A DNA stretch of 64,000 nt from positions 62,001 to 126,000 of the forward strand of contig JAPYMA010000586.1 in NCBI GenBank assembly GCA_035041965.1. The letters run 5' to 3'. The DNA is from Anisakis pegreffii (Eukaryota; Nematoda; Chromadorea; Rhabditida; Anisakidae). Made by a program: the position numbers and the translations under genes. Position 1 is the stretch's first letter, and the number at the start of each line of letters is the position of its first letter. Below the pieces are notes generated by a model. That model saw only the letters and a program-made list of their open reading frames with translations, ran no database searches and was not told the origin of the DNA. Below, one piece after another: positions 49,648 to 62,643 of this stretch.

Positions 49648-52296
49648 CACGACTCTTTTTCTCCACTCGACAGCAGCACCACCACCGCTGTCGTGTCACA
49701 ACTCTCCACTTACTGCTCTACGAAGCGATCAAACTGAATGAACACAAACACCAACAATAACCGTAATCATAATTCCATCATCACAAAACAGCTCAATCGC
49801 ACAATCGCATTAAGCGATCAGCTCTAATATCAGCTATCACTAATATCGGCAATGCAATCTTTTCAGACGAAAAACCATTCTTTGTTCAGTTCAAAGCAAA
49901 GAGCATTTGAGAAAGCACTCTCCAACCTTGACAAATCTAAAAGAGTTCGGAAAGAAATTAATGGAAGTGTGACGCTCGTTCCGTAACCAGGAATCAAGTT
50001 TGCATTTCTTATCAAGCAACTCATGCGAATTGCATCAATTGCAGTTTTTGTACGTCTTGACTCTTCCCAGCTAATGCGCTCTTCTCACAAGAAGGATCAA
50101 CATCCTATTTAAAATTCACAGGAACTAGCCCTATCAGCGAACCAAATCTTATTTGTTGAGTGAATCATTTCAAAAATATATCGTATATTTGTATGAATGT
50201 AACGACATTAATGATGAATCGACTGGGCATCGTGACACCTCATGTTTGCAAGCGAAACGAATTACAGCTGATGGCCAAGGAAAACAGTGAAACCGCAACA
50301 AATTAAAATCTAGAACAAATTCTCAGAGATATGACGCTATCGGTATGCTGATTGATTGCCGATGGAAAATAAAAAATGAAATGGTACAGATATATTCTCA
50401 CATCGTGCACATGTTCAACGTTTCCTTGGCATTTTTTGCATGCTGTACGTGGAATATGGGATTTTGAACATTTCATCATCGAACTAGTCAGATCAATCAT
50501 AACAGTCAGTGATAGCGATGGTGATATTAAAATGTAATCTATCTTCCAGTCACTATTTGCATATTGCAGGAACATCTTTTATTGATTCAATCTATTGGAA
50601 CTGTAACCGACAACCAAAAAAAACTCATTTTCCTCTGCTCATAACAAAACAACTTTTCGAAATCATTCATCATTTTTGCCCCCCGTCATCTGCAAAGTTT
50701 ACACCAAATGTACACATGTTAACGATTCACCTCACCTAACAACCTTTGCAAATTACATTCAAATACAAAAATCGTATTAGAGCACACAATGAATTTCTGA
50801 GTCAGTCACCTTCAGAAAGAACTAGTCAACTTCGAAATGATGGAATTTCCATTTGTGCACAAGTGAAAGAGTTACTTGCATGCCCAAAAAGCATCCGCCT
50901 TCACACCTATGACAAGTGCTACCTATGATTATAGAACCGAATGATTGAATGCAATTGTCATCGTAAGATGAAATCACAAAAAAATGGAAAGATGTTGCGA
51001 ATGGAAAAGAAATTTAAGAATGTAACTTTTTTTTGAGCAAGAATAGTTTGTTCGGTTTTTAAAAAATGTCACCCAAATAGAGACAATGTCACCGAATGTC
51101 GCCCATCTTAACAGTCAAGACCCAGACCGCCGCCAGTCGTCTCACCAGTCCCACCCGTCGTCTATTAATTTGCCAACTTACCATTAATCAGCCGTCCAAT
51201 GCTTGAGCAGTTGTTAATTGAATGGTAATGATTACGAAAGAGATTTTATCATGTGTCAATCAGTGATGTGTCACACTGATAAACCAGTCAAATATCTCAC
51301 TCAGTCACGTCTAAAAGGAAACAGCCAGGCAGTCGTCACCTTGAAAAGCAATCGACACAAACAACAAATTGTTTTCTGCTTTTCACATATTGCTTATTAA
51401 TTCTTTATTGAGTCTTAAATTCTGCTGCATGTGATCATCTCATGCCACTCTATCATCAGTTTGTAGGCAATCTTAAAAGTAAACAATGCTTTTACTCTTC
51501 CAAGCAGCTATTGATCTAAGAATTGATTAATTGCTCCGATGGCTCACTATCAAATGCACTATCGAATCAACCAACCATTCTTTCATATTCTCTTCACAAA
51601 ATCGACATCCATCCAAAGATGTGCTTTGCAATACAGCAAAAATGACTTAGAGAGCGTGCTTGTGACGGTAATTATCGTTCTTTGCATTGTTTTTATGGTA
51701 TTTATTGTGCTAGTGCAAAAAATCTGCTGTGATATTGGTTCATTTCAACTGGTTTGACAGTGATTTATGGTCAAAGAAATATCAAACGAAAACAACCATT
51801 TTCAATGAAATTTCCCGAATACGAAAGCAATTTTTTTCTACCACAGTTCTCGATAATTTTCCAATAGCACTGCAAACGATGATTAGATGGAGAAGGATCA
51901 TTTATATGCTGATAGACGATGGCAACTTTTCGAGAAATTAATCAGTTCATTCTTTATTTCTTTCATTTTCAGTTCAATTGAATGATCCGAAGTAATTTGC
52001 TGCATTCATAGCGAATACTGTCGATGAGAAGACTTATTCTCTTGAATCGCTTTATGAATGATGGAAATGGTCAGTGTGAATAACAACACAAATGAGATTC
52101 ACTCAAGATCAAACTACTGCATGCTATCAAACTGTTTACTAACCAAGCGACTAGATCACTATGTGCAGACTCGGATTTGCAACTGTATGATAGAATTTTG
52201 CGAACTCCCTGAATCTATTTATTCTCTTCCTGAAACTATATCCGACTTAGAGACGGGAGGTTACAGATTAACTAATAAGCATTAAGCGGAAATCAG
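49648..52296. other. Gene-poor stretch
   Basis: No protein family is recognised. Its left end should contain the promoter of the minus-strand mucin-like gene. Several ORFs of 60-76 codons on both strands have no domains. A possible extra exon of the following candidate gene, ending near 52260 (ELPESIYSLPETISDLETG), could be joined only through a 37-base intron. Confidence 0.4.
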
Positions 52297-52846
52297 CAGC
52301 ACCAGTACGAAGGGAAAACACTGGAGCTGGCGAGCTGGTGATTGGTAAAGATTCTGATTGTGGGTAGAAACAAGGACTTGAATGGCATGTTGAATGAATC
52401 AATGAAAAAAGTCTCTTACTCGTTGAGAAGGTAGAATCGTTCATATCACATCGCCGGCTCAATTTTATCTATCGCTCTCGGTGCTGCTCGACCAATTCAA
52501 ATTCATCGCTCGTTGCACAACAAGAATGCGGTGATATTGGAAGGAATATGAGAATCAGTTCGTTTCGTCTGAATTAAACGAATAAATGTGTTGAAGCATC
52601 CAGCCCTAGTGATTCAAATGAAAGGCATGCGAACAGTTAGATGTGGAGTTTGCAGAAGACTTTTCAGATGAATCGTTGTCGTTGTTGAATGTCGTCGTTG
52701 GATTGCTTCAGCATTCAACTTCACATTCAGAAACGCCGTCGAAATCAATTTCGATTGCTTTTTCGCACAGAACGAATGAACCTGAAACTTGCTTCAACTA
52801 CACGTCTCATTTAGATGGCATTCACAACATCACAAATAATGAATAG
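52297..52846 (+). CDS. Candidate spliced exons with a Tudor-like segment (tentative, partial)
   Basis: Four short exons can be joined in phase: 52297-52363, 52435-52530, 52604-52635 and 52668-52846, with acceptors AATCAG, GGTAG, ATCCAG and TTTTCAG. The first two give APVRRENTGAGELVIGKDSD, then IVHITSPAQFYLSLSVLLDQ. The block V-H-I-T-S-P-x-Q-F-Y-L-S-L looks like the first strands of a Tudor domain, which binds methylated Arg or Lys, often in germline proteins. The usual later WYRA and DYGN blocks were not found. The last exon is Ser/Thr-rich and ends in TAG. The frames, composition and splice sites are suggestive, but AT-rich DNA offers many splice options, so this could be an artefact of threading. 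The 5' end is not resolved. Confidence 0.22.
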
Positions 52847-53249
52847 TTCATATGAAACTGAATGGTCTGCAAAAGTGTGGAACAGAATTAACTGTGTTGA
52901 GACGGGAATATTGCAGAATGAAAAAAGTGATGAACAGTTTGATAACATGACGGCACACGTCCGCGATAAGCACTGATTAGTGATTAAGCAAATGAGCAAA
53001 TAAATTTCAAATTCATCATTTCTGATAGAATATTAACAAAGAAAAGACGCCATGCCATCTCTTATGTACCATTCAGTTCGCTGATAAGTTATCAATTGAA
53101 GGTGAATAGATCAAATACTCTTTGAACACTGATAAGTGCACCTGAACTTTATTGAATTCATGAAGTCAAGCAGTTAGTTCATTGAATTCATTCTCAATCG
53201 GCTAAGAACATATTCGATATTCATTGGAATGTTAATTGTTTATTGCATT

Positions 53250-54686
53250 TTAGTGTCTTTGCATGTTTCGCAATTGCTTGTCCAACGTTTTTTTGGTGGC
53301 AATATCCAAATGTGAGGAAAATTTCAATTTCAATGAATCGTTAAAAAATTCTCGAAATTTTCCACGATGATTGAAGAAATTTTTCACAGCATTTTTTTCC
53401 ACATTCATTCATGATACTTGCCTTATTCCAATAGGAAAAAAACAAAGGGACAAGATTCTCGCTCTATTCAAACATTCTTATCTGGAGAGCGTTTTTGATG
53501 ATAAGAAAAAAAAGCAAACATAGCGCCATCAGATAAGTTTTTCAAGCACCATTATCTCGTCAAAACATTAAAATGGAATGAATTCCACTCAACGATAGAA
53601 TTTACACCCTCTACGCAAAAAAAAACGGGTGCACATTGGAAATTCTTGGCCACACGCATTCATCCTTCCATTTCCTTTCATTCATCCAATTCAATGAGGA
53701 AATTAATTGAAATGAATTTTTTTTCCAACTTTCCATTCGACTGAGAACGCTTTCACAATTGCGCGTGATGTTGCTGAGCAGTTCTGCACTACTCATACGA
53801 CCCACATTCAGATCTCGGTCACGAATTTCTTCGGTCTTATATCGTTAGATATAGAGATTGTTCACATTGCTGCCACTGCGTCTTTCCTCATTTCATTTCC
53901 TCACACTGCATTATGTGAACATGAAATCGCCTCATCTTTTTTATTACGTACAAGCAAATAAAGCATTATTCTCTTACAAATGAACAACCGAATGAACCCT
54001 TAAGGAGCATCCATCCATCCATCTGTGAACAAATCAAAAATTGATGAATGCGCTTCTGCGATGTTCATTTGACCGATAAGCAATAATAGTACGTTTTGAT
54101 CTTTCAGTTTTAGATATTCATTGCTCAACTCATCGAAAAGCAAAGTACGAACATAGTAAGTGCATAATACGTACAATAAGCTGATCTTTGAAATTGCATT
54201 GGAAGCGTTTAGAAGAGGATGAAATCTTGTTGTTTTCAATTAATAAACTCGGCTTAATCGCAACATGCGAACATTCTCATTTTATATCTGCTATCCTCTC
54301 TTATTTCATCACCTCTTCATTCGTGCTTCTTAGCAAATGAAGAAGCAACTTATAGCATCTAGTGAAAGGAATGCAAAAGTTGTGAAAGAAATTAAGAAAT
54401 CTCACGAGATAATGAAAAAACAATTAGAACAAAAGAACAATGAGGACTCCCATCTTATCAGTTCAATTTTTTCGTCAAGCAAATCAAATCGCACACTTTT
54501 GCTTTTTAACAGAGCAATTAACAGCATATTAATGAGCGCAATTTTTGTGGCGTTACGCAGAAGAAAAGTAAGAAGACGATAATGACGAAAAATCAAAGAA
54601 AAACAATCTGTTCTTATGAAATTAATGGCTTTTGCTGGCCCACTGACTCGTTTCTGCTGAGGTTGCTGTTTCTCTTCAGTCATCAT
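53250..54686 (-). CDS. Candidate small coiled-coil protein, 119 residues (tentative)
   Basis: Five exons join in phase: 54686-54648, 54252-54175, 54128-54093, 53835-53730, 53350-53250. The product starts MMTEEKQQPQQKR and continues with helix-like sequence (FKDQLILSNEYLKLKDQN, TEEIRDRDLNVGRMSSAELL, ESVLSRMEKFFNDSLKLKF), ending KKTLDKQLRNMQRH. Leu and Ile recur with heptad-like spacing. Against it, four acceptors are AAG or GAG rather than CAG, although this genome uses such acceptors in well-supported genes, and the last exon overlaps a coding-like frame on the other strand. I recognise no family. Confidence 0.25.
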
Positions 54687-55620
54687 TCATTCATTTCACA
54701 AAGAAACAAAAAAAAGCATCAAACACATGTTTTTCTTTTGAGGTTAACAAAATATCGGTGAGGTTGTTGGGCTGCCATTATCGTTTCCCTTTTTTTAGCA
54801 GAACAATGGCCATTGCTGAGTGATGCTGCTTATGTTCAACCCAAAATAAGGAGCCATTCATATTATTCTCAGTCAAAAAAACAACTGAACGACCGAAAGC
54901 AAAGCCTTCCTGGCTTACTCTAAGCCAACTATTCCAAATCAAATTAACCTCACACCAAAGTTTATCTGAATTAAGCACGGTAAAGCCACACCAAATCAGA
55001 GTTGTGCTTTACGCATTTATTATTATTGTTCTAAGTTATGCAGGTCAAATTCAATCAGTAAAATCAAAGAAGCTAAGCAATTCCAAGTGGAACACTTTAA
55101 GATGGTGAACGAGATTGAAAAAATCGAAGAAGTATAAATAGTTACACGTGAAATGTTGTAGCAGCATGAGCGCATCTAAAATTCAAACTGTTTGAATATG
55201 GACTGATATATATTTGTTTGTATTACATTTAATCATGCAGATAAGATAATTTCCAGTAAATCATTCTCAGTTTGATAGAAAGTCGATTCTGGGAGCCATT
55301 TGGAAAGAGAGCTAATTGTACGGATAAATAAATGTATTGTCACAAATCAGTGGCATCTAATCAGTAATTCTTATGAAACCTGATCACATCTATCGATGAA
55401 ATGTGATCGTTCGCCAGCAAGAACAAGATCAGTTGTTGCTTTCATTAGGCAAGCAGATCAAAGAGCCGTAATACTAGGCAAGAAGGCACGATTCAAGCCA
55501 CAATCAATCCAGCTGATAGTATGGTTGTAGATAACTGTTGACACTTGGAAGGGCGACTTACAAAGCGGAATCATTTTTATTTTTCACCTCAGGTCGAAGC
55601 AATTACTAAAGAACTGCTGA
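54337..55620 (+). CDS. Candidate small coiled-coil protein, 87 residues (tentative)
   Basis: Four exons join in phase: 54337-54460 (after a CTTCTTAG acceptor at 54333), 55070-55131, 55418-55467 and 55593-55620. The product is Lys/Glu-rich and helical throughout: MKKQLIASSERNAKVVKEIK, HEIMKKQLEQKNNED, KAKQFQVEHFKMVNEIEKIE, QEQDQLLLSLGKQIKEP, and the end SKQLLKNC. Acceptors are mostly CAG or TAG. The start could be the ATG at 54337, or an earlier exon could exist, because the frame is open for one codon before it. It overlaps, on the opposite strand, an intron of the minus-strand candidate. No family is recognised. Confidence 0.28.
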
Positions 55621-56355
55621 TTCAAGATGTTCCTGCGGGAAGTGAGTTAGAAGTGAAATCCGATCGTTCTTAAAGTGTTCAATTCGAGCGAATATCGCTT
55701 GACGAAGCTATCATTCGATAAGCATGAAATTATACACAAAGACGCACAATTCGTCATTTTTCGCAGCTGTCCAGTCAAACTCGGATCGTTATACCGCTGA
55801 AAAACACATGACAAGAGCTTGAGAAGAGTGCGAAACGAGCTTCGCAAACGAAATTAAATTAATTTTATTCGTCGATTTTCCACTTCTTTCATTCAGCCAG
55901 CATCCTCCACGAAAGTGTTGTTGCATGAAAAGCGGTGAAATTTTGAAGGGGAAACGCTGCTTCTCAAAGCTTATACATGAGCCGTATCTTGAAAAAGTAA
56001 TGCATCAATCGTTTTCTTTTCTTTTCAGCCGAAAACTGACCATCGAATTGAATGTAATGTCTGAGAAAGTGTCCAAAAATGAGATTAATCGGTTTTTCAT
56101 TGATTATTGATCACGAGTGGCTGCGAATCGAATTGGACGCCGTAAATGCTAATGAATGATTCATGCGATTGTAGCATTCACAAATGCTTTGAATATCCAT
56201 TTGTTCTCACATGAACGCAAAAACAGTTCTTCATTCATGAGTCAATCTCGTATCATCTTCTCAACAACTAACTACGGTACGATGCCTTCGTATAGTGACC
56301 AAAAAACCTCGTCAAAGCATCAATCTCATTCAACACAACGCTCAGGTTCACTTAA

Positions 56356-56557
56356 ATGTTACTGGAATGTACTTTTGATGAGTTGAAGCAGAACTGGAAC
56401 AGTGTTGGCGAATGGGAGTTGAGCGACTGTGAGTCTGCCTCGTGAATCCACTCGAACCGTAAGTTCATCAGCAACTAAATCAGTTCAGAATGATGCATGT
56501 GAAAACGTGGAAATTAGAAATTCCTATAACTTGGCGAAGAAATTCAAGAACCTTTGA
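56356..56557 (+). CDS. Candidate two-exon micro-gene, 52 residues (tentative)
   Basis: Exon 56356-56428 starts at an ATG directly after an in-frame TAA and reads MLLECTFDELKQNWNSVGEW and ELSD. A strong GTGAGT donor and a CATCAG acceptor bound a 43-base intron. Exon 56472-56557 continues in phase (TKSVQNDACENVEIRNSYNL and AKKFKNL, stop). The splice sites are the best in this gene-poor region. No signal peptide, membrane span or known domain is seen; the acidic then basic profile is compatible with a small soluble protein. It could equally be the end of a decayed gene. Confidence 0.27.
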
Positions 56558-59500
56558 TACCATCGGATATGTGAAATGACGTTTGTTTAATAAGAATTCA
56601 AAGTTAACATTTAATGAGATTATCGGCAGCACACAGCTGCAGGCGATGAAAAAAAAAGATGCAAATTGTACTGCTAGTACGAAATATGCTGCATTTAACA
56701 GCAGATCAGCACATCGACGAGATCATTACTATCGTACAGACGTACGAAAAAATCGCCAACGAGAAATGAATCGCTTATCTGTTTTTGCCAGTCAGTTCCA
56801 TGCTTATTGGGGCCGTTATGCGATGGATGGCACAATAATGCTTTCGTACGAAACATCGTTAAAGGATAGCAGAGATGGATTGCCGCCTCGATGAGAAAAT
56901 GAGCATGAATGCCGTCCGACTGAAGGCTTGCGCTTCATCCAAGAACACCCTTCTAGCAACTCATACCACTTTCATTTAGTAATTAATTGATGTTCACCAA
57001 GTCGCTATGGATGCGAAATATATTACGATTCCACCCGCTTATAATCAGTATGAGTGAATGTAGATACCTGATGAAATTCAGATGAAATATGTATCATATC
57101 GTTATTTGTTTATTGAATAATTTGATTTTGCAACGATAAAACGATGCTGCAAAAGGCAAACGAACACAGCCCAAGATAATTCGATCTTACTGCAAGAAAT
57201 ACTATTATGGGCTGTACTCATTCTTGATTGTTACTCCGGCATTCACCCGAATTAGTTGCTCCTTTTTAGCTGAAAGATTCCGAGTGTGTTTCTTTAAAGC
57301 GATCCAAATCACTGAGTGATGTTGTATCTCTGGGGATCATATTATCAATTATTTAACACGAAATGGTGCAGAGCCATACGAAAGCTAATAGATCATTAGC
57401 AATAGATCGGTTATTTAAACTTATTCCTCCAATCTTGAATCCCTAGATCGTAGAAAGTTCATTTTCTAAAGATTCCTCTGGATGGAGCTGTTTCGGGGAA
57501 TGAGCACCAATCAATGGCATATTCATATTCGTGAATTAACAATAATGATAGATAATTTTCGTTTCAGTTAACTTTTGAATATATTCAGCAGAACGAAGCA
57601 TCCGTAATGTTTTGCTTCTCTTTACTAACAGTTTCGATCACGTTTACGGAATCGTAATACGAACACACTGTTAATTTTCATCACGTATTCGCTATTCACT
57701 CATAACGATCATGCCTATTGCCATAACGATATAATTCATGGTGAGAATGTATGATGCAAAGTATTCGATCGCAAGTATTTGTATCACAGATTTGAGATGC
57801 ATAATCCACGGGAAAACACATCGGAAGAAGAATTTCAAGTTGTCTCAGGCATTGTTCGATGTTACCACGAAAGTATTTCCTTTCTTCAGTGTTCAGTCTG
57901 ACTACCATCGTTTGGGTTAAATCTGCGAGGAAAAAACAAACAATTGAGTTATCAAATAATATTTTTTTGGGACGCCCTCTAGAAAGCTAATTGTTTCAGT
58001 TGAGTCACAGATACCCAAATGTCCAATGATACTGCCTGCTAGGCTACGTCTGTATCGAAATTGATCTTATTTAAATTTTTGATTCTAGACGAATGATTAG
58101 TGGAGCAAACAACAGAGTGACAGCTGAGCGAATTATTGTTGTTTTATTCGTAATATTTACACCGTATGAAAGAGGGATCATAAATAAGCGGAAACAACAA
58201 ACAACCTGTAGTAAATAAAGGATGGGATGAATAAAATTTTAGAAAAACGCATATTATGAGTGGATAGATAGAAAATACTCATTCGCAGATAACAAACATA
58301 TTGAAGATAACGAACATACTCAGATGAGTTTAGGAGAATACGATTTTCTCAAGGATCAATTGCTAACCTATCGCCAATTGTAAGTGAGTGGGAAACTCGT
58401 GTGAAACTCTATTTCGATCGCTGGTGAATTTTCGAAGTTTTCCTGCTCATTGAAGTGAAAGCTCGCTATTTTTTTCAGCTAAAACCTGGAACTGATCAGA
58501 TCATTCATTGAACAACTTCACCATTCGAAATGATCGATTGCCAATCCATTCTGTAATTGGACAGCCTCAGTGAAAGGCGAATGCTTCATAGCGCTTCTTT
58601 TTCCAGACAACTGAATAAAAACCAATAAGAAAAGATCGAAACTGATTCAGTTATTTCACCAATATGCTAACAAATAAGATAGCTGAAATAATTTGTATTA
58701 TTTGTATGCTAACAGTTGATAGTAATGCAATTGTGATGCGTGATACGTCTATATAAACAGGACATAAAATTTCAGTTGTTTTCATAACGTGCTACATTCA
58801 AACCACTATTATTGTTGTCATTACGAGATTCGTTCAGAAATACTTTTGCTTCATTTGTTACGAGTTTTCGTCGAGATGTGCAAGCCTAAACATAAATACA
58901 TTCCAGTGAACGTATAAACAAGATAAGTAGTTACTAGTAAATGAATAGAACAGTTTCAGAAGCCAGAAATGCTTAAAGAGGTTAAGCAAGTGTCAAAAGA
59001 AGAGAATACACCCAATGAACTTGAGTAAGATCAGAACCGATGGTATCGATCAATTTATGTCAACGGCATCTTCAATCAGTTCATTCATTGCGGAAATGCT
59101 ACAAGAACTCGTAGACACCGCACTTTTTAAAGTGAAAATTGTGATGAATGACACTCAACAACGACACGAATAAAGAAAGTTTGAGAACTTGAGGAATTCA
59201 GTAGGAAAGATGTTTTCTGACAACAGTCAACGAAAATATTATAAGAACGAACAGACAAGACTTGAGAGTTGCAAGAGTAATCAACAACAGAAACGATGAT
59301 GGCAATAATGGCTATCAGCTGAAAGCAATGGTTGTCATTAGTTATGAAAAAACGTGAATTCGATGGGAAGAAAGAATGGTTTTAAAGATGGGAATGCTTG
59401 GAAATTTCGTGATAAGACTCGTTAGAATTTCTTGATACAACGAAAGCATTTGAATTATAAAAAAAGACAGACTTTCAACTTGAGTTGATCGATGCCATAC

Positions 59501-60667
59501 GCGAAAAACCTCTAATCAATTTAGTTTTTTATTCGATTCAGCCATACGGATTGAAGAAATGCGATTACGAAAAAACTTTCCGCAGCACTATCAATTTGTC
59601 CAGTTTTTTTTCTCTAGCGGAATCTACTCGAAAAACTATCATCACCACCAGCGATTATTTAATCGAGTTCATTTTTGATTTTCGATGTAGAGCTGGTTGG
59701 TTGAAAAAAGAATTGATCACTACTTCAACGAAAGAACCGACTGAAAAAGTCGCGATTCAGCTGTCGGCAATTAAGTGGATGGAGTAATTTTGAAGATGAC
59801 AACGGATCATCATTGAAAAAAACGATGGGGCGAAAACCAGAGATTACCTGAAAATTGAGAATTGCCATATGAAAGAATTGGCAACTGTGAATCCAGAAAA
59901 AGGTCTGGTCCAATCTAATAGGTCTGTGGCAGTTCAGCAGTAGAGTTTGTCGTAATTCGAGGATACATGCATCAATGGGGGAATATTTGATAAGTCGGGC
60001 AAAGCTAACAGCGATGAAAATTGATGTTCAGTTGAGTTCAATCACCGAATAACTGCCATTAGCCATAATCATTGGTTAGAATGGAGTAACAAAAAGGGAA
60101 AATTCCAAACCAGTAGAGCGATATGTTAGGAAATTAAGGAATCGCAAGCCGAAAGCATGGTGCACAACTAATGTCTGAAAAGATTTGATCAACGAATATG
60201 TACAATAAGACGAGTATCCGCAACTACTATAAGACTGAATGAGTTATTGAAGAGGGTCACTTAAACAATCATCCAAAATTACTCATCGAATTAGAGTTTA
60301 CTTAAGATGTGTTACATATTTCATTGAGCTGATATTATGGATGTAAATACTTATAGTAACAAGATATATGACAATGATAAAGTTGTCTTAAAGACGTGCG
60401 CCATGTCGGCGCCAACGTTAAAATATCATTCGATCAATTCGCTGAACGAATCAAGCATTAATCACTTCATTATAATCAGTACTAGCATCAATCATTATTT
60501 ATGTGCTTATTTGACTATAACAAGACAGACAGACGAACTTCGATTTCAAGTTGACTTTACTTACAATTAGCAACAGAAACTGTCATAGCAGCGTTGCTGT
60601 TTCTTTGCTACTGCTAACCGTTATGATCGATGTTTGCAAAATATCGACCATTTTCTCAATGCTGAGA
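56558..60667. other. Gene-poor stretch
   Basis: No gene is recognised. A 103-codon frame at 56583-56894 and a 100-codon frame at 59485-59787 (both +) have no domain or splice-consistent partners. An alternative frame near 56660-56780 ends with a helix-like peptide (ADQHIDEIITIVQTYEK) but could not be joined to anything. Most of this stretch looks non-coding and AT-rich. Confidence 0.4.
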
Positions 60668-60982
60668 TCCGTATCAATACCGGTATCGTTTTTCAATACC
60701 GATACAATACCGGCACTGAAAAGTAACTTTTGAAATATGGAAATGTGACTTGTTCAGCACATTCTTTTGAGCCAAAGTGTTCATAACTATTCAGAAAACA
60801 ATTTTTCTAACAAATCACTCACCAAAGCTCAAGAAATTCAACAAAAAATACAACAAAAAACCAAAATGGATATGATTCACACTCCAGTCGTGATGGATAT
60901 ACCACCAAATTCACTTAAAATGTCTTGTGATATGAGTACCGGAAATACCGTGATACCGGTATTCAGTATTACCGAGATCTTG
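60668..60982. mobile_element. Possible small non-autonomous transposon with ACCGGTAT-rich ends
   Basis: Both ends of this 315-base segment are rich in the same short motif in both orientations: TCAATACCGGTATCG and CAATACCGGCACTG on the left, GTACCGGAAATACCGTG and ATACCGGTATTCAG on the right. The middle is plain AT-rich DNA. Such ends are seen in some hAT-type and MITE elements. No target-site duplication could be fixed by eye. Confidence 0.3.
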
Positions 60983-62470
60983 TGCAAACACTAGATATGA
61001 TAACGATAACGAGCAAATATGAATATTATTGATGATCACATATATAAGTGTCAATAGCATCCAGTAGAAATGATATAATAATAATTGTAAAATCTTCACC
61101 ATTGCCGTACGAATTCAAGCAACTTCGCGGTTTGTTTTTAAACAAAAATGCGACTCAAAGATGAGTAATGCAGATCGCAAGGTTTGGCTAACGATCATCT
61201 CCTAAGGCACAATATCGTTATCGTTTGTTTACGGCTCAAGCGATCGTAATTTTACAATCATTTCACCGCTAAAAACATCGATTAAGAGAACAAAACCTTC
61301 TCATTATCTCATGACACAATAACAAAATTTAACAAACCTTCTCACACAAACAACTCAGAATTGGAACAGTTTAACAAACCGATGAACAGTTTAATGGAAT
61401 CGAGCGACTGTCAAGATCAGACTCACTCAGATGATGTTCAGTGCTTGTAAATAATTTATTTTGCTCAATTGCTTAACCGAAGTGAAATACTAAAAGTGAA
61501 TGAAGTAAATGCACACAAAAAGGAATTAATCTCATTTTCTTGTGAATGAATCAATGGGATATATTGATAAGAGAGCAGTTGTGAGAAAACGAACGCTGAG
61601 CAGTGATCATCGTGAATCGATGATCTATTAGTGAATGGGTGAAAAAATGACAATCAATAGGTGATTCGGAAAAAATTAAACACATCCTCCAACAAGCGGA
61701 TGAACAACTTGTCGGAATTTGAAAGTCTGACTGTGAGCCAAAAGGAATCAATCTTTCGGCGGCACTCTTTTCGGCACGAGATTGACACCCTCATTTGGCC
61801 TAGACAGGCAGAGATTAAGCCGGAAAATTCAGTAAGATCTTTGCGTTCCGAACATACCGAAATGATGGCGTCAGAAGCGCGACACCGAAATGAACGACGT
61901 CCCAAACGAATCATGAGAATGCTAAATAAGTATCCGACACGAGATACAAGAAGATGAACGAACGGTTTCTAAACTGCGCTTAGAGAACGAGATTGAGACG
62001 CGCACAATTGATCTGTACCGATAACATAAAGGTGGCAGCTGTCCATTAGATAATTTAATAATTAAATCAACGAATAAAGTCAATGTTGACCTTCACCCGT
62101 TCGAAATAACGCTTGCAGAATTCTCCCTATGCCTTTCGTGACCATTCTTTATCACCAGGAAATTGACGAACTTTTGGCGGAAGTTTGCTTACTTCTAATC
62201 AGAACATTTTTTATCATTACACCTATTTTGTTGTTTCGATAAATCTTTCAGAACAGAACGATAAACAATGAACTGAGCACTGCTTGAAAAACAGCATATG
62301 TCAATCACATTCCGTGAATTTCCGTGCGTTTCTGTTTACTGCACGCATTTTTCAGTAGTGAGAGATGATAATCGCAATTAATCATTCTCCTCTCGTCAAG
62401 ATTAATCATTCTTATGCAAGCTTGATCCCAAATGAGAAGTTGAAACTGTATCTGTCTGTCAGCAAATGAC
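60983..62470. other. Gene-poor stretch
   Basis: No gene is assigned. A 98-codon plus-strand frame (61661-61957) and an overlapping 86-codon minus-strand frame (61654-61914) cover the same DNA; neither shows a domain. A third plus-strand frame reads SEKIKHILQQADEQLVGI after an AATAG acceptor near 61660 and could be a stray coiled-coil exon. Confidence 0.35.
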
Positions 62471-62643
62471 CTCTAGACCAGTGGTTCTCATATGTGGTGA
62501 AATTGTCCATTTTGGGTAATTTGAGGGTATTGGAGGAATAGAACGGAGGGGGTCGGGGATTTAATATTTTGTGGAGTCGTTAGTTGTCATAGAACGTCGT
62601 TGTGGTGTATTTTTCTTCAAACGAGGTAAAAGGCGATCGATTT
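62471..62643 (+). repeat. Dispersed repeat family 2 (hAT-like end), copy B
   Basis: This matches 48601-48778 over about 170 bases in the same orientation and starts with a cleaner CAGTGGTTCTCA end (62479-62490). It is intergenic, upstream of no identified gene. No transposase coding sequence is visible, so it is probably a non-autonomous or truncated element. Confidence 0.6.

Noticed and set aside
52815..52976. Plus-strand frame MAFTTSQIMNSSYE..., with possible later exons at about 53090, 53254 and 53430
   Set aside because: It can be threaded in phase, but it overlaps the end of the Tudor-like candidate and then the minus-strand candidate on the other strand. The key donor (GTCCGC) is weak.
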